Shown: positions 56,686 to 64,000 of the stretch, one piece after another | Layout of the letters: the number at the start of each line of letters is the position of its first letter | Position numbering within the stretch: the first letter of the stretch is position 1 | Source: Arenibacter sp. 6A1 | GTDB lineage: Bacteria; Bacteroidota; Bacteroidia; Flavobacteriales; Flavobacteriaceae | Assembly: GCF_012272855.1 (NCBI RefSeq) | Contig: NZ_JAAXCQ010000004.1 | Span: forward strand, 186,001 to 250,000 | DNA: 64,000 nucleotides | Direction: 5' to 3' | The notes under the pieces: model-generated | Seen by the model: the letters and a program-made list of their open reading frames with translations, nothing else | Database searches by the model: none | What the model was told of the DNA's origin: nothing | Program-made: the position numbers and the translations under genes

Positions 56686-57216
56686 ATGAAGACCATAAAA
56701 CTCTTATTTATTCTATCTATCTTCTTCAGTGCAATTAGCTGTAAAGAAGAACAGAAATCAGTAGAAATTCCTATGCAACCGGGCATTTCTACCTTTTATT
56801 TTATAAGGCATGCCGAAAAAGACCGTAGCGATCCAGAAAACAAGAATCCAGAATTAAATCAAGAAGGACTGGGCAGGGCAATTAAATGGGCCGAGGTTTT
56901 GGATCCCGTAGCCATAGACGCTATTTATAGCACCGATTTCAAAAGGACTACTATGACCGCGGCACCCACAGAAATAAAAAAGAACCTCACACTTCAACTG
57001 TATAATTTATCTACCCTAGATATAGAAGCCTTTAAAAACGATAATTTGGGAAAAAATGTGTTGGTAGTAGGCCATAGCAACACGATACCCGAATTTGTAA
57101 ACCAAATATTAGGGGCACAAAAATATTCGGCCATGGACGACTATGACAATGGGAGTCTTTTTATTGTGCGGATAATGGACGGTATACCGACAGATATCCG
57201 ATTAAAAATTGATTAG
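56686..57216 (+). CDS. Histidine phosphatase superfamily lipoprotein
   Basis: 176 residues. Lipobox AISC (Cys19). The catalytic RHAE motif is at Arg41-Glu44 (FIRHAEKDRS), with Arg87 in STDFKRT and the second His130 in VVGHSNT. This set fits the phosphoglycerate mutase/SixA-type fold; a phosphatase in the periplasm is inferred. The 3' end overlaps the next gene by four bases on the other strand. Confidence 0.88.
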   Translation: MKTIKLLFILSIFFSAISCKEEQKSVEIPMQPGISTFYFIRHAEKDRSDPENKNPELNQEGLGRAIKWAEVLDPVAIDAIYSTDFKRTTMTAAPTEIKKNLTLQLYNLSTLDIEAFKNDNLGKNVLVVGHSNTIPEFVNQILGAQKYSAMDDYDNGSLFIVRIMDGIPTDIRLKID

Positions 57217-57959
57217 AGAGATGTATTCACTGAAATATTTTCCAATTCTATTGTAGAAAGCAACTGTAATTTACTGTCTTGATATAAACGATCTACCTCA
57301 TAAAAGGAAACTTCTTGGCCTTCTGTTTTTAGGTTTTTATAGTCTACAAATCGAATCCCGTTCACATACCGTTCATTATATGCTACCCTAAATCTGATTC
57401 CGCCACCATTTACATGAAATTTATAGGCCAGATAATCGGGCTTAAAAGATTGTTTGTTAAACCAATACAGGTAAACATCATCAAAATCGTCTCCTCCGCC
57501 CTCTTGGTCAAAGGTTACTTTTATTTTATAATATTCCTGATCACCAATTGTAACCTCGCCCAACAACTCTTTGTTAACGGCATTGTCATTAAGGCCATAG
57601 GGTAAAAAGGCAAAATAATGTACAGAATTCACGGAATTCGAATATAAGGTAGCCAGGGAATCCGTCAATGGCACTTTCCTGCCTTGAATGAATCGCCTAA
57701 ACCCCTTAGGGTCTCTTATATCGATGATGGTATCGGAATCTTGCTTGCGTATTCTTTTAAGAATCCGTTTTCCTTTCTGCCATTCCGACTTGTACAAAAG
57801 GTCTCTAAACTCAAAGGAAACATCCGTAGTTTTATACAAGGGCCCGCCACTAGCTAAAATAGCATTATCTACAATCTCCTGGGCTGTTAAACCCCTTTTG
57901 GTTTTATCTTTACATCCTACCAAAAAAAGACCAACAAACAAGAACAATAAACCCCTCAT
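57213..57959 (-). CDS. DUF6503-like lipoprotein
   Basis: 248 residues from the ATG at 57959, which gives a lipobox FLVGC (Cys16). Mature part: SFEFRDLLYKSEWQKGKR, GLNDNAVNKELLGEVTIG and YYKIKVTFDQEGGGDDFDDV. This resembles the LolA/VioE-like fold of DUF6503. No enzyme residue is seen. It shares four bases with the histidine phosphatase gene at the 3' end. The DUF name is from memory and moderately sure. Confidence 0.75.
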   Translation of the reverse strand: MRGLLFLFVGLFLVGCKDKTKRGLTAQEIVDNAILASGGPLYKTTDVSFEFRDLLYKSEWQKGKRILKRIRKQDSDTIIDIRDPKGFRRFIQGRKVPLTDSLATLYSNSVNSVHYFAFLPYGLNDNAVNKELLGEVTIGDQEYYKIKVTFDQEGGGDDFDDVYLYWFNKQSFKPDYLAYKFHVNGGGIRFRVAYNERYVNGIRFVDYKNLKTEGQEVSFYEVDRLYQDSKLQLLSTIELENISVNTSL

Positions 57960-58071
57960 GAATTTTATTTTTAATATCATCGCAAAAACCTCAAATTTAA
58001 TTAAAACATTCGTTAGATTCTGATTTATCTAAATGGTAAATCACAGAATTGTTCCTATTTTTGTCAAACCT

Positions 58072-58533
58072 ATGCAGAAAAAAGTAAACATAAAAAATAA
58101 AAGAGCTAGATTCGATTATGAAATTCTAGACACCTATACCGCCGGAATCGTTTTATCGGGTACCGAAATAAAATCTATCCGTGAAAGCCAGGCTTCTATT
58201 TCGGAAAGTTTTTGTGAATTCAACGATCACGGTGAGCTATTTGTTATTAACATGCAGGTCGATGAATATTCACACGGTACGCATTACAATCACAAACCTA
58301 AAGCCGAACGAAAACTTTTGCTTCAGCGCGGTGAATTAAAAAAGCTAGAAAAAGAAGTAAAGAATTCGGGCCTTACTATAGTTCCCTTAAATCTATTTGT
58401 TAACGACCGTGGACTTGCCAAGATAAATATAGCCTTGGCAAAAGGAAAGAAACTTTACGACAAACGAGAGACCATTAAGGACAGGGACAACAAAAAGAAC
58501 CTGGATCGGATTAAAAAAAGTTTTAACAACTAA
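58072..58533 (+). CDS. smpB: SsrA-binding protein SmpB
   Basis: 153 residues from the ATG at 58072 (upstream ATG at 58033 adds 13 unlikely residues). Binds tmRNA and brings it to stalled ribosomes. Core: NIKNKRARFDYEILDTYTAG, VLSGTEIKSIRESQASISES, VDEYSHGTHYNHKPKAERKL and a C-terminal basic tail KDRDNKKNLDRIKKSF. Complete. The tmRNA gene is not in the window. Followed by a hairpin that meets the pcm stop. Confidence 0.98.
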   Translation: MQKKVNIKNKRARFDYEILDTYTAGIVLSGTEIKSIRESQASISESFCEFNDHGELFVINMQVDEYSHGTHYNHKPKAERKLLLQRGELKKLEKEVKNSGLTIVPLNLFVNDRGLAKINIALAKGKKLYDKRETIKDRDNKKNLDRIKKSFNN

Positions 58534-58537
58534 TATA

Positions 58538-58558
58538 GGCTACAACTTATTTGTAGCC
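58538..58558. terminator. Hairpin between smpB and pcm
   Basis: GGCTACAA and TTGTAGCC form a perfect 8-bp stem around CTTAT, right between the two convergent genes. The T-run is weak. Confidence 0.6.
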
Positions 58559-59200
58559 TTAGTTCTTATCTTCCAATAAAGGAACAAACCTAAAGGATCC
58601 CAATTCTTTCTTTTCAAATTCTTTAGCCGATTTACGTATAAAAACGGTCATAATTTGTTCATCTACACCTACTGGAATTACGAGTCTACCTCCTATTTTC
58701 AGTTGTGCCAACAAAGGATTGGGAACAAATGGGGCTCCAGCTGTTACAATAATACCGTCAAAAGGTGCTTCTTCGGACAATCCTTTATAGCCATCACCAA
58801 AAATGACGCTTTTTGGCCTATATCCCATCTTATTAAAAAAGATGTTGGTCTTCTTAAACAATTCTAACTGACGTTCTATGGTATACACTTTTGCTCCTAG
58901 CTTTAAAAGCACTGCAGTTTGGTAACCACTTCCTGTGCCTATTTCCAAAATTTTATCATTTGGCTGCACCTCCAAAAGTTCTGATTGAAAAGCAACGGTA
59001 TAGGGCTGTGAAATTGTTTGATCGGCCCCTATCGGAAAAGCTTTATCCTGATAGGCGTGATCCTCAAAACTACTATCGAGGAACAAATGCCTCGGGATAG
59101 TACGAATCGCATTTAATACACTTTCATTGGCAATTCCTTTTTCGATAAGGACATCTACCAATTTATTGCGCATTCCTCTATGTTTTAGGGTATCTTTCAC
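58559..59200 (-). CDS. pcm: Protein-L-isoaspartate O-methyltransferase
   Basis: 213 residues. Methylates isoaspartyl residues of aged proteins with SAM, for repair. Marks: RAIPRHLFLDSSFEDHAYQD-like IRTIPRHLFLDSSFEDHAY, FPIGADQTISQPYTVA, the SAM loop ILEIGTGSGYQTAVLLKLG near residue 88 and FDGIIVTAGAPFVPNPLLAQ. Full-length. Confidence 0.96.
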   Translation of the reverse strand: MKDTLKHRGMRNKLVDVLIEKGIANESVLNAIRTIPRHLFLDSSFEDHAYQDKAFPIGADQTISQPYTVAFQSELLEVQPNDKILEIGTGSGYQTAVLLKLGAKVYTIERQLELFKKTNIFFNKMGYRPKSVIFGDGYKGLSEEAPFDGIIVTAGAPFVPNPLLAQLKIGGRLVIPVGVDEQIMTVFIRKSAKEFEKKELGSFRFVPLLEDKN

Positions 59201-59311
59201 AAGGTTTATTTTGGCTACTAAGGTAAAGTTGAATTAAAATAAAACAAAATATAAAGACCGCAATCTAATCCTTTCAGAGATACATCCGTACTATATTTTA
59301 GAAATATTCGC

Positions 59312-59485
59312 CTAAGGGCCATTTACATCTGTGAGGGCCGGGTCAACCGTTATTCTTCCTAAAAACAAAGGACGATCTACATCCATAACAATCACACTGT
59401 CGTCCAATACCTTAGCAACACCATTACCCAAACCAAAGCACAACGTCTCCTTATTGTTATTAAGAACAACCTTACACCCCTTCAA
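59312..59485 (-). pseudogene. Small frame or 3' gene remnant
   Basis: On the minus strand, 57 codons from a TTG at 59485 to TAG at 59312 read KGCKVVLNNNKETLCFGLG, then VLDDSVIVMDVDRPLFLGRI and VDPALTDVNGP. Codon use resembles its neighbours. There is no good ribosome site and the frame is closed by TAA at 59495. It looks like the end of a lost gene or a very small protein; family unknown. Confidence 0.4.
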
Positions 59486-59568
59486 TAATTCATTTTAAAA
59501 GGCCGAACTTTTTCCATTTAAGACCAAAGAATAACAAACTATCCCTATTTTTGAAGAAAACTAAAACT

Positions 59569-60528
59569 ATGCTAAAAGTGGGCGTCCTAGGAGCAGGACA
59601 TTTAGGGAAAATACACCTCCGATTACTCAATCAATCTACAAAATATACCTTAGTCGGTTTTTACGATCCAGATGCCATTAATGGAAATAAGGTAGCAGCA
59701 GAATTCGGGTATGAATATTATGACAATATAAATACATTGTTAGATGCTGTAGATGTCATCGATATTGTAACCCCAACCTTGTCGCATTTTGATTGTGCCA
59801 AAAAGGCAATAACCAAAGGGAAACACGTTTTTATAGAAAAACCCATCACTAACACTTTAGAAGAAGCAGAAGAACTCCTTGTTTTAGAAAAAGAATACGG
59901 GGTTAAAGGACAGGTAGGTCATGTAGAACGGTTTAATCCGGCTTTTATGGCGGTAAAAGATAATATCGACAGCCCTATGTTCATTGAAACACACCGATTG
60001 GCCGAATTTAATCCGAGAGGAACCGACGTACCAGTGGTTTTAGACTTAATGATCCATGATATAGACGCCATTTTAAGTGTGGTAAATTCCGAGGTAAAAC
60101 AAATAAACGCCAGTGGAGTATCGGTGATCAGTAATTCTCCAGATATCGCCAATGCCAGGATTGAATTCAAAAACGGATGTGTCGCCAACTTAACGGCCAG
60201 CCGAATTTCCTTAAAAAACATGCGTAAATCGCGCTTCTTTCAACGAGACGCGTATATTTCGGTAGACTTCCTAGAGAAAAAAGTAGAAGTTGTAAAGATG
60301 AAGGAAGCTCCTGAAGTAGCAGGAGATTTTGATATGATATTACAAAATGCCGAAGGGGTAAAAAAACAAATCTATTTTGAGAATCCCGAGATCCCAGGCA
60401 ACAATGCTATATTAGACGAATTGGAAACTTTTGCCGATGCCATAAACAATGATACTACTCCGGTAGTAACCCTTGCACAAGGAACCCAGGCATTGCGAGT
60501 AGCCTTACAAATTATTGCATCTTTTTAA
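59569..60528 (+). CDS. Gfo/Idh/MocA-family oxidoreductase
   Basis: 319 residues from the ATG at 59569 (TTG at 59551 is possible). Rossmann start KVGVLGAGHLGKIHLRLL, then the family's FIEKPITNTLEEAEEL with the conserved EKP, and the C-terminal HDIDAILSVVNSEV, with GHVERFNPAFMAV. Uses NAD(P) on a sugar or related substrate; the substrate cannot be told. Twelve bases from the next gene, so probably an operon with it. A TATTTTTG element at 59546 may be the -7 box. Confidence 0.92.
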   Translation: MLKVGVLGAGHLGKIHLRLLNQSTKYTLVGFYDPDAINGNKVAAEFGYEYYDNINTLLDAVDVIDIVTPTLSHFDCAKKAITKGKHVFIEKPITNTLEEAEELLVLEKEYGVKGQVGHVERFNPAFMAVKDNIDSPMFIETHRLAEFNPRGTDVPVVLDLMIHDIDAILSVVNSEVKQINASGVSVISNSPDIANARIEFKNGCVANLTASRISLKNMRKSRFFQRDAYISVDFLEKKVEVVKMKEAPEVAGDFDMILQNAEGVKKQIYFENPEIPGNNAILDELETFADAINNDTTPVVTLAQGTQALRVALQIIASF

Positions 60529-60540
60529 AAAAACAGGAGT

Positions 60541-61428
60541 ATGAAGAATATTGCAGTTATCGGTGCCGGAACGATGGGAAATGGAATTGCCCATGTATTT
60601 GCCCAAAATGGATACGCTACCAATCTTATCGATATTTCCCCAACATCCTTAGAAAAAGGCGTGGCCACTATTGCCAAAAATTTGGATAGAATGCTAGCGA
60701 AAGCCGTCATTACTGAGGAAGAAAAGGCAAAAACCTTAGGAAAAATAAGTACCTACACCGACTTAGACCAAGGGGTGAAAAATGTTGATTTGGTAGTAGA
60801 AGCGGCCACCGAAAACTTGGCCTTAAAATTAAAGATATTCAAGGAGCTCGATCTTCTTTGTGAGCCTAAAACCATTTTAGCCACCAATACCTCTTCCATT
60901 TCCATTACGCAAATAGCTGCTGCTACCCAGCGTCCCGATAAAGTTATCGGGATGCATTTTATGAATCCTGTACCCATCATGAAACTGGTAGAAATCATTC
61001 GCGGATATAGTACTTCCGATGAAGTCTCCGAATTGATTATGGCATTATCGCGTAAACTCGACAAAACCCCTACAGCCGTAAATGACTACCCTGGTTTTGT
61101 TGCCAATAGAATATTAATGCCAATGATAAACGAGGCTGTTGAAACGCTTTACAACGGTGTGGCCGGAGTTGACGAAATAGATACGGTAATGAGATTGGGC
61201 ATGGCCCATCCTATGGGCCCCCTACAATTGGCCGATTTTATAGGACTCGACGTTTGTTTATCCATATTAAACGTAATGTACGATGGATTTAAAAATCCAA
61301 AATACGCCCCTTGTCCCTTACTGGTAAATATGGTTATGGCAGGCAAGTTGGGGGTAAAGTCCGGGGAAGGTTTTTACGATTATGCTGCCTCTCGCAAGGC
61401 AGAAACCGTCTCCAAACAATTTCAATAA
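60541..61428 (+). CDS. 3-hydroxyacyl-CoA dehydrogenase (3-hydroxybutyryl type)
   Basis: 295 residues. NAD-binding AVIGAGTMGNGIAHVFAQNG at the N terminus, ATNTSSISITQIA, the catalytic His in GMHFMNPVPIMKLVEIIRG and Glu in this segment, and the C-terminal helical domain NDYPGFVANRILMPMINEAV, MGPLQLADFIGLDVCLSI. Single-function, short type as in the Hbd/PaaH group. Follows the Gfo/Idh/MocA gene by 12 bases. Confidence 0.95.
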   Translation: MKNIAVIGAGTMGNGIAHVFAQNGYATNLIDISPTSLEKGVATIAKNLDRMLAKAVITEEEKAKTLGKISTYTDLDQGVKNVDLVVEAATENLALKLKIFKELDLLCEPKTILATNTSSISITQIAAATQRPDKVIGMHFMNPVPIMKLVEIIRGYSTSDEVSELIMALSRKLDKTPTAVNDYPGFVANRILMPMINEAVETLYNGVAGVDEIDTVMRLGMAHPMGPLQLADFIGLDVCLSILNVMYDGFKNPKYAPCPLLVNMVMAGKLGVKSGEGFYDYAASRKAETVSKQFQ

Positions 61429-61490
61429 TCAAAGCGCTATGTAGTGTAAGGCGCTAGCCCTACAACAAATAAAATTTTATAACACAAAAC

Positions 61491-62144
61491 ATGTCTGTTA
61501 AAGATAATCTTATAACCATCAAGGAGTCCCTTCCGGCCCATGTCACCTTAGTGGCCGTTTCCAAAACCAAGCCAATTAGTGATATTGAGGAGGCCTATGC
61601 TGCTGGGCAACGGATATTTGGCGAAAACAAGATACAGGAAATGACCCAAAAATGGGAAGCCTTGCCAAAAGATATCGCTTGGCATATGATTGGCCACGTG
61701 CAACGCAATAAGGTGAAATACATGGCAGAATACGTGTCATTGATTCACGGGGTAGACAGCTTAAAGCTACTTCAGGAAATTAACAAACAAGCCAAAAAAC
61801 ACCAACGTGTAATTCCATGTTTGCTTCAGTTCCATATTGCCGAGGAAGCTACCAAGTTTGGGTTTGACGAAGCAGAATTCAACGCGCTTATTGCCTCCGG
61901 AAACATATCGGCTCTGCAACATATTAAAATAGTCGGCTGTATGGGAATGGCTACCTTTACAGATGACCAGCATCAAATAAGAAGGGAGTTTAAAACCCTT
62001 AAAACCCTATTCGATCGCGCTAAAACAAAATTTCCAGAAATATCTACCTTATCTATGGGAATGAGTGGCGACTATCAAATTGCTATTGAAGAAGGCAGTA
62101 CGATGGTACGGTTAGGGAGCAGTATTTTTGGCTCCCGAAAATAG
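61491..62144 (+). CDS. YggS-family PLP homeostasis protein
   Basis: 217 residues. The PLP lysine is in VTLVAVSKTKPISDI near residue 25; GENKIQEMTQKWEALP, IAWHMIGHVQRNKVKYM, IVGCMGMATFTDD and LSMGMSGDYQIAIEEGSTMV are all diagnostic. Binds PLP but has no known catalysis; keeps the PLP pool and amino acids balanced. ATG start. 62 bases after the dehydrogenase gene, same strand. Confidence 0.96.
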   Translation: MSVKDNLITIKESLPAHVTLVAVSKTKPISDIEEAYAAGQRIFGENKIQEMTQKWEALPKDIAWHMIGHVQRNKVKYMAEYVSLIHGVDSLKLLQEINKQAKKHQRVIPCLLQFHIAEEATKFGFDEAEFNALIASGNISALQHIKIVGCMGMATFTDDQHQIRREFKTLKTLFDRAKTKFPEISTLSMGMSGDYQIAIEEGSTMVRLGSSIFGSRK

Positions 62145-62215
62145 CCCTTCTACAACCCTAAGACTTGCAAAGGGAATACCTATATTTGTTTTAAATTTGA
62201 ATCATAGCAGCATAC

Positions 62216-63583
62216 ATGTACGTTATACTTGACATAGAAACCACCGGCGGAAAATATAATGAAGAGGGGGTTACGGAAATTGCAATCCATAGATTTGACG
62301 GACATCAAGTTGTTGATCAATTTATAAGCCTTGTTAATCCCGAAAAAGAAATTCAGCCTTTTGTTGTAAAACTTACCGGAATCAACAACAATATGTTACG
62401 AACGGCCCCTAAATTTCACGAGGTTGCCAAACGCATCGTAGAGATTACCCAAGACGCAGTGATCGTAGCACATAATGCCCAGTTCGACTACCGTATTCTA
62501 AGAACGGAATTTAGAAGACTGGGGTATAATTTTGAACGAAAAACGCTTTGTACTGTAGAGCTATCCAAACAACTACTTCCGGATGCCGACTCTTATAGTC
62601 TGGGTAAATTAGTGCGTTCGCTCGGAATCCCGGTCAGTGATCGCCACAGGGCCAACGGAGACGCTTTAGCGACCTTACAACTCTTTAAGCTACTACTATC
62701 TAAAGACTTGGACAAAACCATTATCAAGAGCGTCCTAAGAAGTGAAAACCAAGGAGAACTATCGCCTAGGCAATTGGATATTATAGATGGGCTACCTTCA
62801 GAAACCGGAATGTACTATTTGCACAACAAAGATGGAGACCTAATATTATTGGGAAAAAGCAGTAATATAAAAAAAAGGGTCAACCAATATTTTACCAGTA
62901 ATGGCAGCCGTGCTAAAAAAATTCAAAAAGAAACCAAGAGTGCTACTTTCGAAAAAACAGGCAACGAATTGATAGCTCTTTTAAAAGAAAACGCCGAATT
63001 AACAAGAAACAAACCCAAATACAATACATTTTCTAAAAAGAGGTTGTTTTCCCATGGTTTGTACAAGGCGGTCAACGAACATGGCTATATAACAATTCAA
63101 GTTGCCAAAATAGCACCAAGAACAAAGCCCATTACAACTTTCAACAGTGCCCTGGCAGCAGAGAATTTCCTGTATAAACTTAGAGACGAATTTAACCTTT
63201 GCAATAAGATCAATGGCTTGTCACAGGCAAAAAAACACTGTTCACATTACGAGGAGCAAGCTTGTTACGGTGGATGTATTAAAAAGGAATCACCCGAAAG
63301 TTACAACCAAAGGGTACAACAGGCCATCGATAAATACAGTTTGTCTGGAAAAAACATATTAATCACGGATAAAGGCAGAGAAATAGGGGAACGCAGCGGT
63401 ATTTTAATTAAGAATGGTGTTTTTAAAGGCTTGGGGTATTTTAATTTAAACCATCAAATTAATAATAACCATATCTTAGAGTCTATTATAACCCCTATGA
63501 AGGCAAATCCGAATAGTTCTTACCTCATAGAATCGTACCTTCGAAAAAAAAGAGTTTTAAAAATTATAGATTTAAATTTTTAA
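62216..63583 (+). CDS. DnaQ-like exonuclease fused to a GIY-YIG-like domain
   Basis: 455 residues. Residues ~1-160 are a DEDDh exonuclease: Asp6 and Glu8 in YVILDIETTGG, LTGINNNMLRTAP, VAHNAQFDYRIL, and HRANGDALATLQL. Residues ~195-275 resemble the UvrC/Cho GIY-YIG unit (SETGMYYLHNKDGDLILLGK, SNIKKRVNQYFTSN), but the G-I-Y core is GMYYLH, so activity is uncertain. A Cys-rich part (HCSHYEEQACYGGC) follows. Such fusions occur in other bacteria and act in DNA repair or as a polymerase III epsilon-like protein; role here is inferred. Confidence 0.9.
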   Translation: MYVILDIETTGGKYNEEGVTEIAIHRFDGHQVVDQFISLVNPEKEIQPFVVKLTGINNNMLRTAPKFHEVAKRIVEITQDAVIVAHNAQFDYRILRTEFRRLGYNFERKTLCTVELSKQLLPDADSYSLGKLVRSLGIPVSDRHRANGDALATLQLFKLLLSKDLDKTIIKSVLRSENQGELSPRQLDIIDGLPSETGMYYLHNKDGDLILLGKSSNIKKRVNQYFTSNGSRAKKIQKETKSATFEKTGNELIALLKENAELTRNKPKYNTFSKKRLFSHGLYKAVNEHGYITIQVAKIAPRTKPITTFNSALAAENFLYKLRDEFNLCNKINGLSQAKKHCSHYEEQACYGGCIKKESPESYNQRVQQAIDKYSLSGKNILITDKGREIGERSGILIKNGVFKGLGYFNLNHQINNNHILESIITPMKANPNSSYLIESYLRKKRVLKIIDLNF

Positions 63584-63586
63584 ATT

Positions 63587-64000
63587 TTGAAAACACAGCA
63601 ACCAAATAAGAAATGGATAGCCAAGCTTCACGAAATTATTTATGGGACCCATACTCCCGCCGGGAGGCTTTTTGATATCTTATTATTGGTTATAATTGTC
63701 TATAGCGTTATTATTGTAATGCTAGAGAGTGTTCCTTGGATTGATCAACATTACCATAAATTCCTAAATTACTCCGAGTGGGTTGTTACTATTTTATTTT
63801 CCATTGAGTATATCCTAAGGATCATTTCTATCCGACAGCCCAAGAAGTATATTTTCAGTTTTTTCGGTATTGTTGATTTTCTTTCAACCATTCCAAAATA
63901 CCTATCATTATTCTTAATTGGGTCCCAATATCTAACGGCTTTTAGAATATTGCGATTGTTAAGGGTTTTCCGAATTCTTAAATTAGTTCGTTTTGTTGGC
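63587..64000 (+). CDS. Voltage-gated ion channel, 3' truncated
   Basis: 138 residues to the window edge from a TTG at 63587; the frame stays open. Four membrane segments of a voltage sensor: LLLVIIVYSVIIVMLES (S1), WVVTILFSIEYILRI (S2), FFGIVDFLSTIPKYLSLFL (S3), and the basic S4 TAFRILRLLRVFRILKLVRF. The pore is cut off. Fits the ion_trans (potassium channel) family; the ion is not shown. It starts three bases past the nuclease stop. Confidence 0.88.
   Translation, partial: MKTQQPNKKWIAKLHEIIYGTHTPAGRLFDILLLVIIVYSVIIVMLESVPWIDQHYHKFLNYSEWVVTILFSIEYILRIISIRQPKKYIFSFFGIVDFLSTIPKYLSLFLIGSQYLTAFRILRLLRVFRILKLVRFVG

Overview
The window reads as a chromosomal segment from a member of the Bacteroidota, most likely a marine-type Flavobacteriaceae. 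The evidence is low-to-moderate GC with many AT-rich gaps, a PorP/SprF-like outer-membrane protein, many lipoproteins with a [LVAS]-x-x-C lipobox, single-gene LytTR regulators, the SRP RNA form with GGGAACGCAGCAAGGG, promoters of the Bacteroidota type (TTG, about 19 nt, TAnnTTTG), and a bacillithiol-linked YtxJ. Gene content is almost entirely housekeeping. No transposase, integrase, phage gene, CRISPR array, rRNA or tRNA was seen.

Layout. 1-5.4 kb: a cut 2OG-Fe(II) oxygenase, a secreted DinB protein, an eIF1/SUI1-like factor, a DUF1835 protein, a nucleoside phosphorylase, a cytosolic NMT1/THI5-like binding protein and ung. 5.6-12.8 kb, minus strand: a LytTR response regulator, menA, a SPOR-like membrane protein, a CvfB-type S1 protein, DUF2853, menD, menF and a MenI/YdiI-like thioesterase, which together form part of a menaquinone cluster. 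12.8-16.4 kb: an esterase, a Crp/Fnr regulator and two secreted proteins. 16.9-24.9 kb: dnaK, sdaA, DUF1572, a DUF3748 beta-propeller, panB and an RluA-type synthase. 25-33.4 kb: a helical repeat protein, leuA-leuB, a TlpA-like lipoprotein and pheT. 33.8-42 kb: a membrane protein, an ABC-F ATPase, a thioredoxin-like lipoprotein, a transaldolase-like aldolase, an SDR, the SRP RNA, a glutaminyl cyclase and a thioesterase. 42-47.2 kb: a signalling block made of a pseudo-receiver LytTR protein, a secreted five-repeat peptide, a TPR histidine kinase, its response regulator and an unknown gene. 47.2-57.9 kb: glyA, fumarylacetoacetase, a lipoprotein, ytxJ, clpB, a TetR regulator, a PorP/SprF protein, a histidine phosphatase and a DUF6503-like lipoprotein. 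58-64 kb: smpB, pcm, a Gfo/Idh/MocA oxidoreductase, 3-hydroxyacyl-CoA dehydrogenase, a YggS protein, a DnaQ/GIY-YIG nuclease and a cut voltage-gated ion channel.

The points most worth a second look are listed here. (1) The 42-46.3 kb block has a secreted tandem-repeat peptide with dibasic sites between a phosphorylation-dead LytTR regulator and a two-component system, so it may be an undescribed peptide signalling unit. (2) A ~446 bp tandem duplication spans the leuB/thioredoxin junction and has left two decayed half-genes. (3) A ~88 bp GC-rich dispersed repeat occurs in three gaps, each near gene 3' ends. (4) A shared GACA-N3-TGTC palindrome lies about 82-85 nt upstream of both dnaK and clpB. 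(5) A perfect 12-bp inverted repeat sits over the -7 boxes between glyA and fumarylacetoacetase. All functional statements rest on reading motifs by eye; no database search was run.
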